DNA of 22,497 bases, from contig PXES01000149.1 of assembly GCA_003564655.1 (NCBI GenBank), forward strand, positions 1 to 22,497, in the 5' to 3' direction. Shown here in pieces: positions 1-7,343 of the stretch. Numbering within the stretch: the stretch's first letter is position 1; the number at the start of each line of letters is the position of its first letter. The notes below the pieces were generated by a model. The model did no database searches and was not told where the DNA came from. It saw nothing but the letters and a program-made list of their open reading frames with translations. This DNA is from Paracoccaceae bacterium. Its GTDB lineage: Bacteria; Pseudomonadota; Alphaproteobacteria; Rhodobacterales; Rhodobacteraceae. Made by a program: the position numbers and the translations under genes.

Positions 1-977
1 CCGCCGGGCGCGATGTGCAGATGGCGGGCAATATCGGCACGGGTGTGCTGGCCATCGAGCCGCCGGGCGAGGGCGGTGTGGTGGTGCTGGAATTGTCGAG
101 CTACCAGCTTGATCTTGCGCGTGCGCTGACCCCCGATATCGCGGTGCTGACCAACCTCTCGCCCGATCATCTGGACCGGCATGGCGGCCTCGGGGGATAT
201 TTCGCGGCAAAGCGGCGGCTCTTTGCCGAGGGCGGGCCGGATCGTGCCATCATCGGCGTGGACGAGGTCGAGGGGCGCTACCTCGCCGGGCAACTCGCGC
301 AGGAGCCCGAGGATGCGCGGGTGATCCGCATCTCGTCGGGGCACCGGCTCGCGGGGCCGGGCTGGAACGTGTTCGCGCGCAAGGGGCATCTGTCGGAATA
401 CCGCAAGGGGCGGCAGGTGGCCTCGGTCGATCTGCGCAGCTTCGCCGGGTTGCCGGGGGCGCATAACCACCAGAATGCCTGCGCCGCCTATGCCGTGGCG
501 CGCAGCCTGGGCCTGGCCCCGCGGCTGATCGCGGACGCGCTGGAAAGCTTCACCGGCCTGCCGCATCGCAGCCAGCTTGTCGCAGAGGCAGCGGGCGTGC
601 GCTACATCAACGACTCCAAGGCCACCAATGTCGAGAGCGCCGCGCAGGCGCTGCAGGCGTTCGAGCGTATCCGCTGGATCGCGGGGGGGCTGGGCAAGGA
701 GGGCGGCATCGCCGCGCTGGGCCCGCATCTGGGTGCGGTCGCGAAGGCTTATCTCATCGGCCACAGCGCCCGTGACTTCGCGCTGCAAATGGGCACGACC
801 CCCCACGAGATCTGCGAGACGATGGAGCGCGCGGTCGCCCGCGCCATGGCCGAGGCGCAGCCGGGCGAGGTGGTGCTGCTTGCCCCGGCAGCGGCGAGTT
901 TCGACCAGTTCCCCGATTTCGAGGCGCGCGGCACGGCCTTCATCGCGGCGGTGCGCGCGGGGCTGGGCGATGGCTGA
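1..977 (+). CDS. murD: UDP-N-acetylmuramoylalanine--D-glutamate ligase (MurD), 5' part outside window
   Basis: MurD adds D-glutamate to UDP-MurNAc-L-Ala in the cytoplasm, an ATP-dependent step of peptidoglycan precursor synthesis. About 324 C-terminal residues are visible, reading in from position 3. The family is usually 450-465 residues, so roughly the first 130, including the P-loop GTNGKT region, lie upstream of the window. Visible Mur ligase hallmarks are SSYQLD just after the entry point, TNLSPDHLDRHG in the central domain, the NDSKATN segment opening the C-terminal domain, GGLGKEGG, and the MurD-typical C-terminal LLAPAAASFDQF. The stop codon lies inside the next gene, which starts 8 bp earlier, so the two are probably co-transcribed and coupled. 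In many alphaproteobacteria murD is followed by ftsW and murG. Here a transporter and two gamma-glutamyl-chemistry genes follow instead. The identification is secure. Confidence 0.97.
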   Translation, partial: AGRDVQMAGNIGTGVLAIEPPGEGGVVVLELSSYQLDLARALTPDIAVLTNLSPDHLDRHGGLGGYFAAKRRLFAEGGPDRAIIGVDEVEGRYLAGQLAQEPEDARVIRISSGHRLAGPGWNVFARKGHLSEYRKGRQVASVDLRSFAGLPGAHNHQNACAAYAVARSLGLAPRLIADALESFTGLPHRSQLVAEAAGVRYINDSKATNVESAAQALQAFERIRWIAGGLGKEGGIAALGPHLGAVAKAYLIGHSARDFALQMGTTPHEICETMERAVARAMAEAQPGEVVLLAPAAASFDQFPDFEARGTAFIAAVRAGLGDG

Positions 978-1872
978 AGACACCCCGCGCGGCTTCGCCT
1001 TTGCCGGGGCCGCGTTTCTGATATGGGGGGCGCTGCCCTTCTATTTCCGCGCCCTCAGCCATGTGCCGACGGTCGAGGTGATCGCGCACCGCATCATCTG
1101 GGCGGTGCCGGTCGCGCTACTGGTGCTGGTCTGGCTGGGGCGCACGGCCGATCTGCGCACGGCGCTGCGCACACCGCGGATGCTGGGCATGGGGTTTGTC
1201 ACGGCGGGGCTGATCTCGGTCAACTGGGGCATCTATGTCTGGCTGATCCAGTCCGGCCAGGCGATGGAGGCCGCGCTGGGCTATTACATCATGCCCATCT
1301 TCAGCGTGTTCCTGGGCGCGACGCTGCTGGGCGAGCGGCTGTCGCCCCGGCAATGGGCAGCGGTGGCGCTGGCCGCTGCCGCCGTGCTGGTGCTGACCCA
1401 TGAGGCCGGGCGCCTGCCGCTGGGTGCGCTGGGGCTGACCTTTTCCTGGGGGTTCTACGCCTATTTCAAGCGGGCGCTGCCCATCGGCCCCAACCAGGGC
1501 TTCGCGCTCGAGGCGCTGCTGCTGACGCCCTTCGCGATGGCGCTGCTGGCGGTGGGCTATGCGCAGGGCGTCTTCCACGGCCCGCAGGCCAGCGCGCTCG
1601 ACTGGGCGCTGCTGTTGGGCTGCGGGGTGATCACGGCGGTGCCGCTGATGCTTTATGCCAATGGTGCCAAGGGGTTGCAGCTTTCGACCATCGCGATTTC
1701 CAGCTACCTGATCCCGACCATCATCTTCCTGATCTCGGTCTTCGCCTTTGCCGAACCGTTCGAGGGCGCACGCCGTATCGCCTTTCCGATGATCTGGGCG
1801 GCCATGGCGCTTTATATCTGGGAAGTGCTGCGCGCGCGGCGCGCCCCGCCCTTGCCGCCGCGCTTGAGTTGA
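970..1872 (+). CDS. rarD: EamA family transporter, RarD type
   Basis: This is a 300-residue inner-membrane protein of the drug/metabolite transporter superfamily, with about ten hydrophobic segments. It fits the RarD subfamily in length and in its opening (FLIWGALPFYFRAL), in AHRIIWAVP near residue 40, in SVNWGIYVWLI and GYYIMPIFSVFLG in the first EamA repeat, and in SSYLIPTIIFL in the second repeat. The ATG at 970 was chosen over much earlier upstream starts because it gives the family length and the expected N-terminus; the upstream extension only reads antifunctional murD sequence in another frame. The gene overlaps murD by 8 bp. RarD homologues have no firmly established substrate. The downstream cyclotransferase-like and amidoligase genes raise the possibility that it moves an amino-acid or gamma-glutamyl compound, but that is inference. 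Confidence 0.92.
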   Translation: MAEDTPRGFAFAGAAFLIWGALPFYFRALSHVPTVEVIAHRIIWAVPVALLVLVWLGRTADLRTALRTPRMLGMGFVTAGLISVNWGIYVWLIQSGQAMEAALGYYIMPIFSVFLGATLLGERLSPRQWAAVALAAAAVLVLTHEAGRLPLGALGLTFSWGFYAYFKRALPIGPNQGFALEALLLTPFAMALLAVGYAQGVFHGPQASALDWALLLGCGVITAVPLMLYANGAKGLQLSTIAISSYLIPTIIFLISVFAFAEPFEGARRIAFPMIWAAMALYIWEVLRARRAPPLPPRLS

Positions 1873-1888
1873 GGCAAAGCGCCCATAA

Positions 1889-2344
1889 GTGACCCTGATG
1901 CGACTGATCAAGGAACGCCCGCTGCTGACTGCCTCTCTCGTCCTGATCGTGCTTGCGCTGTGGCTGATGGTCACGCGCGCGCCGGTCTATCTGCCCGCGC
2001 ATGACGCCAACGCGCCGCCACTGCCCGAGGAAGAGGTGTATGTCTTCGGCTTCGCGACGCTGCGCAACCCGCTGGTGCGGCTCGTTGTGATGGGCCGCAT
2101 CGTGCCCGCGGAGCCTGCGCAATTGCGGGGTTTCGTGCGCGACCGCCGCGATCTGCGCGACGCACCGGACATGACGCTTGACGGTGTGCGCTTCCGTGTG
2201 ACGCCCGAGGAGATGAAGCGACTTGACCGATACGAGCAGACCGGGCGAAAGTACCGTCGTGACCTGATGCTGCTCGCCGATGGGTCGTTTGCCTGGGTCT
2301 ATCGCCTGATCGGCGAGGACGGGATCGACGCGCTGCAGGACTGA
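1889..2344 (+). CDS. membrane-anchored gamma-glutamylcyclotransferase (AIG2-like) family protein
   Basis: This 151-residue protein has an N-terminal hydrophobic segment (about residues 11-29) preceded by K/R residues. A small domain of the GGCT/AIG2-like fold follows. The substrate-loop motif that reads YGTL in classical members appears as VFGFATLRNP at 52-61, and the acidic residue expected in the active site is likely Glu116 in LDRYEQTGRKYRRD. Family members release 5-oxoproline from gamma-glutamyl amines or peptides. The positive residues before the single membrane segment predict that the catalytic domain faces the periplasm, which is unusual for this fold. The start is uncertain: GTG at 1889 is used, but ATG at 1898 would shorten it by three residues, and no strong ribosome site separates them. 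It ends 15 bp before the amidoligase gene, so the two are probably one transcription unit. Substrate is unknown. Confidence 0.8.
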   Translation: MTLMRLIKERPLLTASLVLIVLALWLMVTRAPVYLPAHDANAPPLPEEEVYVFGFATLRNPLVRLVVMGRIVPAEPAQLRGFVRDRRDLRDAPDMTLDGVRFRVTPEEMKRLDRYEQTGRKYRRDLMLLADGSFAWVYRLIGEDGIDALQD

Positions 2345-2359
2345 GGACAGGAGGGGCGC

Positions 2360-3352
2360 GTGCCCGCATTACACGCCAGTCTGCCGCGCGACCGGTTCCT
2401 CGCGCTCCCCGATCACGGCAGTGCGCCAGGCGGCGCGCGCCGCGTGGGGGTCGAGGTCGAATTCGCCGGGCTGACGGTGGCCGAGGCGGCGGATGTGATC
2501 CAGCACCATTGGGGCGGCGAGAGGTCGTCGGACGAGCCGCGCGAGATCAATGTGCGCGGCACCCGGTTGGGCACGGTCCGGGTGGAACTCGACATCGCGC
2601 TCAAGAGCCAGTGGACCGAGGATCTGGCCGAGACAGTGCTCGGCGATCTGATCCCGGTCGAGGTCATCACCGCCCCGCTGCCGCAACCGGCGCTGCGCAA
2701 GGTCGCACTGCTGCTCGACCAGCTTCACGCGGCGGGCGCGCTGGGCACGCGCGAGAAGCTGGCCTACGGGTTCGGCATCCATTTCAATGTCGAGTTGCCC
2801 GAGAACGGTGTCGGGCTGGTGGCCACGGCGCGCGCCTTCGGGTTGTGCGAGGACTGGTTACGCGCGGTCGAACCGCTCGATCCCGCGCGCCGGGTGCTGC
2901 CCTTCGTGACGCCCTGGCCGCGCCCCTTCGTGGCTGCACTCGCCGAGGGGCGCGACTGGCGCCCGCGCGATCTAGCCCGCGCCTATGCGGCGTTGGCCCC
3001 GTCGCGGCAATACGGGCTGGACCTGCTGCCCGTGCTGCAGCACTGTTGCGCGGCGGAACTCGTCGCCATCCCGCCCGAAAACCTCAAGGGCCCGCGCCCG
3101 GCCTTTCACTACCGCCTGCCCGAAACCCGGCTGGGCGAGGCGGGCTGGTCGCTCGCCTATGAATGGAACCGTTGGTGCGTGATCGAGCATGTTGCCAGCG
3201 ACACCGCCCTGCTGGCCGAGCTCGCCCGCGACTGGGGCGCGCGCGACGGTGTCCTGTCACGCCTCAGCGGTGCCTGGGCCGCGCATGTGGGCGCACGTCT
3301 GTGGGCCTCGGATCTGGCCCGGCGGATGGGGCTGGAGAAAGAGGCAATCTAG
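2360..3352 (+). CDS. amidoligase family protein
   Basis: This is a 330-residue protein with no signal peptide, so probably cytoplasmic. It matches the amidoligase enzyme family (Pfam Amidoligase_2), predicted COOH-NH2 ligases related to glutamine synthetase and gamma-glutamyl-cysteine synthetase. Visible markers are GVEVEF near residue 30 (Glu32 and Glu34, probable metal ligands), YGFGIHFNVEL near 136 (the conserved G.G.H segment, His141), SRQYGLDLLPVL, and the C-terminal ENLKGPRPAFHYRLP. The GTG start at 2360 is supported by an AGGAGG ribosome site at 2349-2354, 5 nt upstream. It follows the cyclotransferase-like gene by 15 bp. Family members are thought to form an amide bond between an acid and an amine, giving small metabolites or modified peptides. 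The product here is unknown. The glutamine-amidotransferase-like partner that often accompanies this pair is not present in the window. Confidence 0.88.
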   Translation: MPALHASLPRDRFLALPDHGSAPGGARRVGVEVEFAGLTVAEAADVIQHHWGGERSSDEPREINVRGTRLGTVRVELDIALKSQWTEDLAETVLGDLIPVEVITAPLPQPALRKVALLLDQLHAAGALGTREKLAYGFGIHFNVELPENGVGLVATARAFGLCEDWLRAVEPLDPARRVLPFVTPWPRPFVAALAEGRDWRPRDLARAYAALAPSRQYGLDLLPVLQHCCAAELVAIPPENLKGPRPAFHYRLPETRLGEAGWSLAYEWNRWCVIEHVASDTALLAELARDWGARDGVLSRLSGAWAAHVGARLWASDLARRMGLEKEAI

Positions 3353-3509
3353 GGTCGGTCGACGTGAGGTTTGCCAGCACGTCCCGCGCCTCTTGATCCA
3401 TGATCTGCCGCGAGATGGTGGCCAGGGTCTCGATGACGGATGCGCATGCGCTGGACCGGCTGCCCTGACAGCCATCTGAGTATCCCGCTTCAAGGACTGA
3501 AGGGAGGGC

Positions 3510-3531
3510 AGCGCCTGCCTGGGGAGGCGCT
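3510..3531. repeat. short hairpin, AGCGCCT / AGGCGCT arms
   Basis: A perfect 7-bp inverted repeat, AGCGCCT at 3510-3516 and AGGCGCT at 3525-3531, has an 8-nt loop. The ten bases AGCGCCTGCC that begin it recur exactly at 3602-3611, where they start a longer hairpin. It lies in the gap between two convergent genes. Confidence 0.6.
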
Positions 3532-3601
3532 GATGCGTGACCCCGCCACTGGCGCAGCGACCGGGGGCATTCTCTGCGTTGCGACCGTTTGCGACGTCTG
3601 A

Positions 3602-3629
3602 AGCGCCTGCCGGGGGGCAGGCAGGCGCT
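3602..3629. repeat. hairpin with 10-bp perfect stem
   Basis: AGCGCCTGCC at 3602-3611 pairs perfectly with GGCAGGCGCT at 3620-3629 around an 8-nt loop of mostly G. The left arm is an exact copy of 3510-3519. The outer AGCGCC...GGCGCT ends also match the outer ends of the G-quadruplex hairpin at 7833-7884. It probably contributes to transcription termination between the convergent genes, although no T-run follows directly. Confidence 0.65.
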
Positions 3630-3660
3630 GCCCGGCGGTGCCGCCGGGCGGGCGATTTCT
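3630..3660 (+). terminator. candidate terminator downstream of the amidoligase gene
   Basis: A 9-bp perfect inverted repeat, GCCCGGCGG at 3630-3638 and CCGCCGGGC at 3641-3649, is followed after a few bases by ATTTCT. In practice the stem would open at its tip to form a loop. The T-run is poor, so this is a weak intrinsic terminator at best. It directly abuts the preceding hairpin. Confidence 0.35.
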
Positions 3661-3831
3661 TGAGGTTGTACATCCTGCAAAGGCTCTGCAGATCCCGCCG
3701 CTTGCAGCACAGAACAAAGGCCGCGCCCGCGGTTGATGCCACGAATCCGCTTCGCGACAGGACATCGCCGGTTTCGGTGCCGCGGGCAATCGCGTGGAGT
3801 GCCCACCGTCTCGGGCGCGCGCGGGACCCGC

Positions 3832-5172
3832 TCAGCGTGACGCCCCCTCCCGCGCCGGGACGGCCTGCAAGAGCGGCATCAGCGCGCCCATGTCGGGACC
3901 ATGCGCGCGGCCGGTCAGCGCCTTGCGCAGCGGCATGAAAAGCGCGCGGCCCTTGCGCCCGGTCGCGGCCTTGACCGCATCGGTCCAGGCCTTCCACGCC
4001 TCGGGCCCGTAGGGCGGCGGGGGCAGAAGCTTCAGCGCCTCGGCCACGAATTCGGCATCCTCGGGCGCGATCTCGGGGGCCGCGCCCTCGCGGCAGAGCG
4101 CCCACCACTCTGCCAGATCGTCCAGCCGGGTGATGTTCTCGAGCATCACCTCCCAGAATTGCGGGGCCAGCGCGTCCGGCACGCCCAAGCCGCGGATCTC
4201 GTCCGCGACGGCCTGATACGGGCGCGACTGCAGATCGGCACGGGTGAGGGGCCACAGATCCTCGGCGTCGAACTTGGTGGGTGCCGCGCCGAATTGCGCC
4301 AGATCGAAGCCCTCGGCGATTGCATCGATGCTGCTCCGCAACTCGACCGGCTGGCTGGAGCCGAGCCGCGCCATCAGCGACAACAACGCTGCTGGCGTTA
4401 CCCCCTGTTCGCGCAGATCGCGCAGCGACAGCACGCCCAGCCGCTTGGACAGCGCCTCGCCCTGCGCGCCGGTCAACAGTGAATGATGCGCAAAGCCCGG
4501 TGGCGTGCCGCCTAGTGCCGCGATGATCTGGATCTGGGTCGCGGTGTTCGTCACATGGTCCGAGCCGCGCACGATGTGGGTGATCCCCATCTCGATATCA
4601 TCGACGACCGAGGCCAGCGTGTAGAGCACCTGCACGTCGGCGCGGATCAGCACCGGGTCCGACACGCTTGCCGCGTCGATCGAGAGCGGCCCGAGGATGC
4701 CGTCCTCCCACTCGATCCGGCTCTGGTCGAGCTTGAAGCGCCAGTAGCCGTCGCGCGCGGCCCGCAACTGCGCTTTCGCTTCTTCGTCAAGGTCCAGCGC
4801 GGCGCGATCATAGACTGGCGGGCGGCCCATGTTCAGCTGCTTCTTGCGCTTCAGATCCAGCTCGGCCGGGGTCTCGAAACACTCGTAGAACCGGCCTGCC
4901 GCGCGCAGCCGGTCGGCGGCCTCGGCATAGCGGTCCAGCCGCTGCGACTGCTGCTCGATCCGGTCCCAGTGCAGGCCCAGCCACTCCAGATCGAACTGGA
5001 TCGCGTCGATATAGGCCTGGGTCGAACGCTCTGCATCGGTGTCGTCGATGCGCAGCACGAACTGCCCGCCCGCCTTGCGCGCCAGCAGGTAGTTGAAGAG
5101 CGCCGTACGCAGATTGCCGATATGCAGATACCCCGTGGGCGAGGGGGCAAAACGGGTGACGACGGGTGACAT
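3832..5172 (-). CDS. gltX: glutamate--tRNA ligase
   Basis: This class I aminoacyl-tRNA synthetase of 446 residues attaches glutamate to tRNA in the cytoplasm. The HIGH signature reads HIGN near residue 17 (RFAPSPTGYLHIGNLRTAL). The glutamate-binding region RIDDTDAERS follows, and the KMSKS equivalent is ALSKRLG. The length and the HIGN/ALSKR motifs fit the shorter of the two GluRS types commonly found together in alphaproteobacteria. I see no Cys-x-Cys zinc motif in the insert near residue 100, where only FYECF occurs. The ATG at 5170-5172 has a GGAGG ribosome site 8 nt upstream on the minus strand. It is convergent with the amidoligase gene and divergent from the AsmA-like gene. In organisms with two GluRS one may favour tRNA-Gln for the transamidation route. 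Whether that applies here cannot be seen. Confidence 0.95.
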   Translation of the reverse strand: MSPVVTRFAPSPTGYLHIGNLRTALFNYLLARKAGGQFVLRIDDTDAERSTQAYIDAIQFDLEWLGLHWDRIEQQSQRLDRYAEAADRLRAAGRFYECFETPAELDLKRKKQLNMGRPPVYDRAALDLDEEAKAQLRAARDGYWRFKLDQSRIEWEDGILGPLSIDAASVSDPVLIRADVQVLYTLASVVDDIEMGITHIVRGSDHVTNTATQIQIIAALGGTPPGFAHHSLLTGAQGEALSKRLGVLSLRDLREQGVTPAALLSLMARLGSSQPVELRSSIDAIAEGFDLAQFGAAPTKFDAEDLWPLTRADLQSRPYQAVADEIRGLGVPDALAPQFWEVMLENITRLDDLAEWWALCREGAAPEIAPEDAEFVAEALKLLPPPPYGPEAWKAWTDAVKAATGRKGRALFMPLRKALTGRAHGPDMGALMPLLQAVPAREGASR

Positions 5173-5353
5173 GGGGCGGGCCTCCGGGAACTCGGCCTCT
5201 CTGTTTCACAAGCGTCCCGGTCGCGCAAGCCCGCGCAGGGACGGTCGGTCCGGTCACAAGATTGCGCGGAAACCCGCCCGCGCCGATTTTGCCGCAGACA
5301 GGCGCGCAGGGCGGCGCTAGGATTCTCCCCATGATCACATGCGGGGAAGACAT

Positions 5354-7333
5354 ATGCGGCTGATCAAGGCTCTTGTCACGGCGCTCATCGGGGGGGCGGT
5401 GCTGGCCGTGGTTCTCGTGCTGCTGATGCCGCGCGAAAGCATCGTGCGCCTTGCCGCGCAGCAATTCGAGACCGAGACCGGGCGCAGCCTGACGGTCGAG
5501 GGGCGGGTGCGCACCAGCTTCTTTCCTGTCATTGGCGCCAGCGCGCAGGATGTTCGCATCAGCAATCCCGACTGGGCGGGACCCGGCGCATTGCTGAGCG
5601 CGGAAGAGGTGGAATTCGGCGTCGACCTCGCGGCGCTGATCCGGGGGGACATTCAGATCGAACGGGTGGTGCTGCAATCGCCGGTCCTGCATCTGCAGCG
5701 CGATGCCGAGGGCCGGGTGAACTGGGACTTCGGCACCCAGGCCAGCGGGTCCGGGTCCGATGCGGCGGAACCCGCCCCGCAGCGCCGCCTGTCGCTGGCC
5801 GAAGCACGCATCAGCAATGGCAGCCTGCGCTATGAGGACGCGCGCACCGGCACCGATCTGCGGTTCGAGGCCGTCGAGGCCAGCCTGCTCTTGCCGCAGC
5901 TTGACGGCCCGGCGGAGGTCGAGGGCAGCGCACGGCTGGATGGCCAGCCCGTGACACTGAGCCTGCGCACCGATCACGCCAGCCGGATGCTGGCGGGCCA
6001 TGTCACCGGGGTCGCGCTGGACCTCGCCGCCGCCGGGGCCGAGATCACCTTTGCCGGGCGCGCGGGCCTTGACGGGCCAGTGGCCGAGGGCGCGCTGCAG
6101 GCGCATGTCCCGCAGCCCGATCTGCTGATGGCGATGCTGGGCCAGCCGGGCGCGGCGGTGGCTCCGGGCTTCCTGCCGCTGGGGATGACCGCGCAGGTCA
6201 CGCGCACGGCCGACGGGCGGCTGTTCGCGCGCGACGGGCAGTTTCGCGCAGGCGGGCTCCGGCTGCGCGGCAATGCCGATCTTGACCCCAATGGCGAGCG
6301 CCCCCGCCTGACCGGCCAGTTCGCGGGCGATGTTCTGGATCTGCGCGCGTCGGGTGGCAATGGCACCGGCGGTGGGGCGGCGGCGAGCCCCGGCTGGTCG
6401 CGCGCGCGCATCAACGCCGATGCGCTGGGCCTTGTGGATGCGGATATCAGCCTGCAACTGGCCGGGCTGCGGACCGATCTGACGACGCTGGGGCGGACGG
6501 ATCTGCGCCTTGCCATCGATCGTGCGCGCGCGGTCACGACGCTGCGCGAGGTGGCGCTGTTCGGGGGCACGCTGTCGGGCGAGTTCGTGATGAACAACCG
6601 CTCGGGGCTCTCGGTGGGCGGCGATCTGCGGGCGCGGGATGTGGATCTGCTGCCGCTTCTGTCCGATCTGGCCGATTACCGGCGTCTTGGCGGAACCGGC
6701 AGCGCCGATCTGCAGTTCCTGGGCGTCGGCAACACCATGCACGACATCATGAACAGCCTGCGTGGCGAAGGACGGTTGCGGCTGGTCGAGGGCGAGATCA
6801 TCGGCCTCGATCTTGCGGGCATGCTGCGCAATCTAGATCTGTCGCATATGGGCGAGGGCAGCCGCACGGTCTATCAGTCGGTGACCGGCAGTTTCACGAT
6901 CTCCGACGGCGTGTTGCGCAATGACGATCTGCGGCTCGAGGCGCAGCGCGCCACGGTCACCGGGCGCGGCAGCGTCGGGTTGGGACAGCGCAATCTCGAC
7001 TATCGCATCCTGCCCGTGGCGCTGCGCGACGCCGAGACGGAAGTGTTGCGCGTGCCGCTGATGATCACCGGCCCGTGGGAGGCGCCGCGCTTCCGGCTCG
7101 ACCTCGAGGCGCTGGCCGAGGAGCGGCTGCGTGCCGAGCGCGCGCGGCTGGAAGAGCTTGCCCGCGAGGAGGCCGAGCGGCTCGAGCAGCGCGCTCAGGG
7201 CGAGGCCGAGCGCCGCATCGAACGCGCGCTTGGCGTCGAACGCGAGGAGGGCGAGAGCGTGCAGGACACGCTGCGACGGGGCCTCGAGCAGGAGATGGGC
7301 AATCGGCTGCGGGGGCTGTTGGGCGGGGACTGA
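5354..7333 (+). CDS. AsmA family protein
   Basis: This is a 659-residue protein with one N-terminal membrane anchor (about residues 9-26) and a long periplasmic part. It matches the AsmA family (COG2982), bacterial relatives of bridge-like lipid transfer proteins that act between the inner and outer membranes. Visible features are the family-typical opening IVRLAAQQFETETGRSLTVEG, the ISNPDW segment, and a C-terminal conserved block near residues 440-570 containing VEGEIIGLDLAGMLRN and a beta-rich LRLEAQRATVTGRGSV stretch. The last 75 residues are Glu/Arg-rich and likely helical or coiled coil. The ATG at 5354 is preferred over one at 5339 because GGGGAAG sits 6-7 nt before it. It is divergent from gltX and its stop is 6 bp from the cinA stop. 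The lipid cargo is unknown. Confidence 0.88.
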   Translation: MRLIKALVTALIGGAVLAVVLVLLMPRESIVRLAAQQFETETGRSLTVEGRVRTSFFPVIGASAQDVRISNPDWAGPGALLSAEEVEFGVDLAALIRGDIQIERVVLQSPVLHLQRDAEGRVNWDFGTQASGSGSDAAEPAPQRRLSLAEARISNGSLRYEDARTGTDLRFEAVEASLLLPQLDGPAEVEGSARLDGQPVTLSLRTDHASRMLAGHVTGVALDLAAAGAEITFAGRAGLDGPVAEGALQAHVPQPDLLMAMLGQPGAAVAPGFLPLGMTAQVTRTADGRLFARDGQFRAGGLRLRGNADLDPNGERPRLTGQFAGDVLDLRASGGNGTGGGAAASPGWSRARINADALGLVDADISLQLAGLRTDLTTLGRTDLRLAIDRARAVTTLREVALFGGTLSGEFVMNNRSGLSVGGDLRARDVDLLPLLSDLADYRRLGGTGSADLQFLGVGNTMHDIMNSLRGEGRLRLVEGEIIGLDLAGMLRNLDLSHMGEGSRTVYQSVTGSFTISDGVLRNDDLRLEAQRATVTGRGSVGLGQRNLDYRILPVALRDAETEVLRVPLMITGPWEAPRFRLDLEALAEERLRAERARLEELAREEAERLEQRAQGEAERRIERALGVEREEGESVQDTLRRGLEQEMGNRLRGLLGGD

Positions 7334-7343
7334 GCGCGCTCAG
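7330..7343. other. 14-bp palindrome holding both convergent stop codons
   Basis: CTGAGCGCGCTCAG is a perfect palindrome. The TGA of the AsmA-like gene forms its left side and the TCA (TGA on the minus strand) of cinA its right side, with only six bases between the two genes. No separate terminator fits between them. Confidence 0.7.

Larger units (their letters stand above)
3353..3831. other. gene-free convergent gap between amidoligase gene and gltX
   Basis: These 479 bases lie between the 3' ends of two convergent genes. No reading frame has a recognisable product, a ribosome site and credible composition together. The middle part holds three strong GC-rich inverted repeats, listed separately. 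The stretch at about 3360-3450, read on the minus strand, looks briefly protein-like but has no start or family match. The hairpins probably serve as transcription ends for both genes. Confidence 0.6.

Noticed and set aside
3353..3831. A glutamine-amidotransferase gene or its remnant as the third member of the amidoligase set
   Set aside because: No frame in the gap shows the nucleophile-elbow cysteine motif or any related segment.
4808..6742. A 644-codon open frame on the minus strand across the 5' part of gltX and most of the AsmA-like gene
   Set aside because: It is antisense to the AsmA-like gene and out of frame with gltX. It looks like GC-driven shadow sequence.
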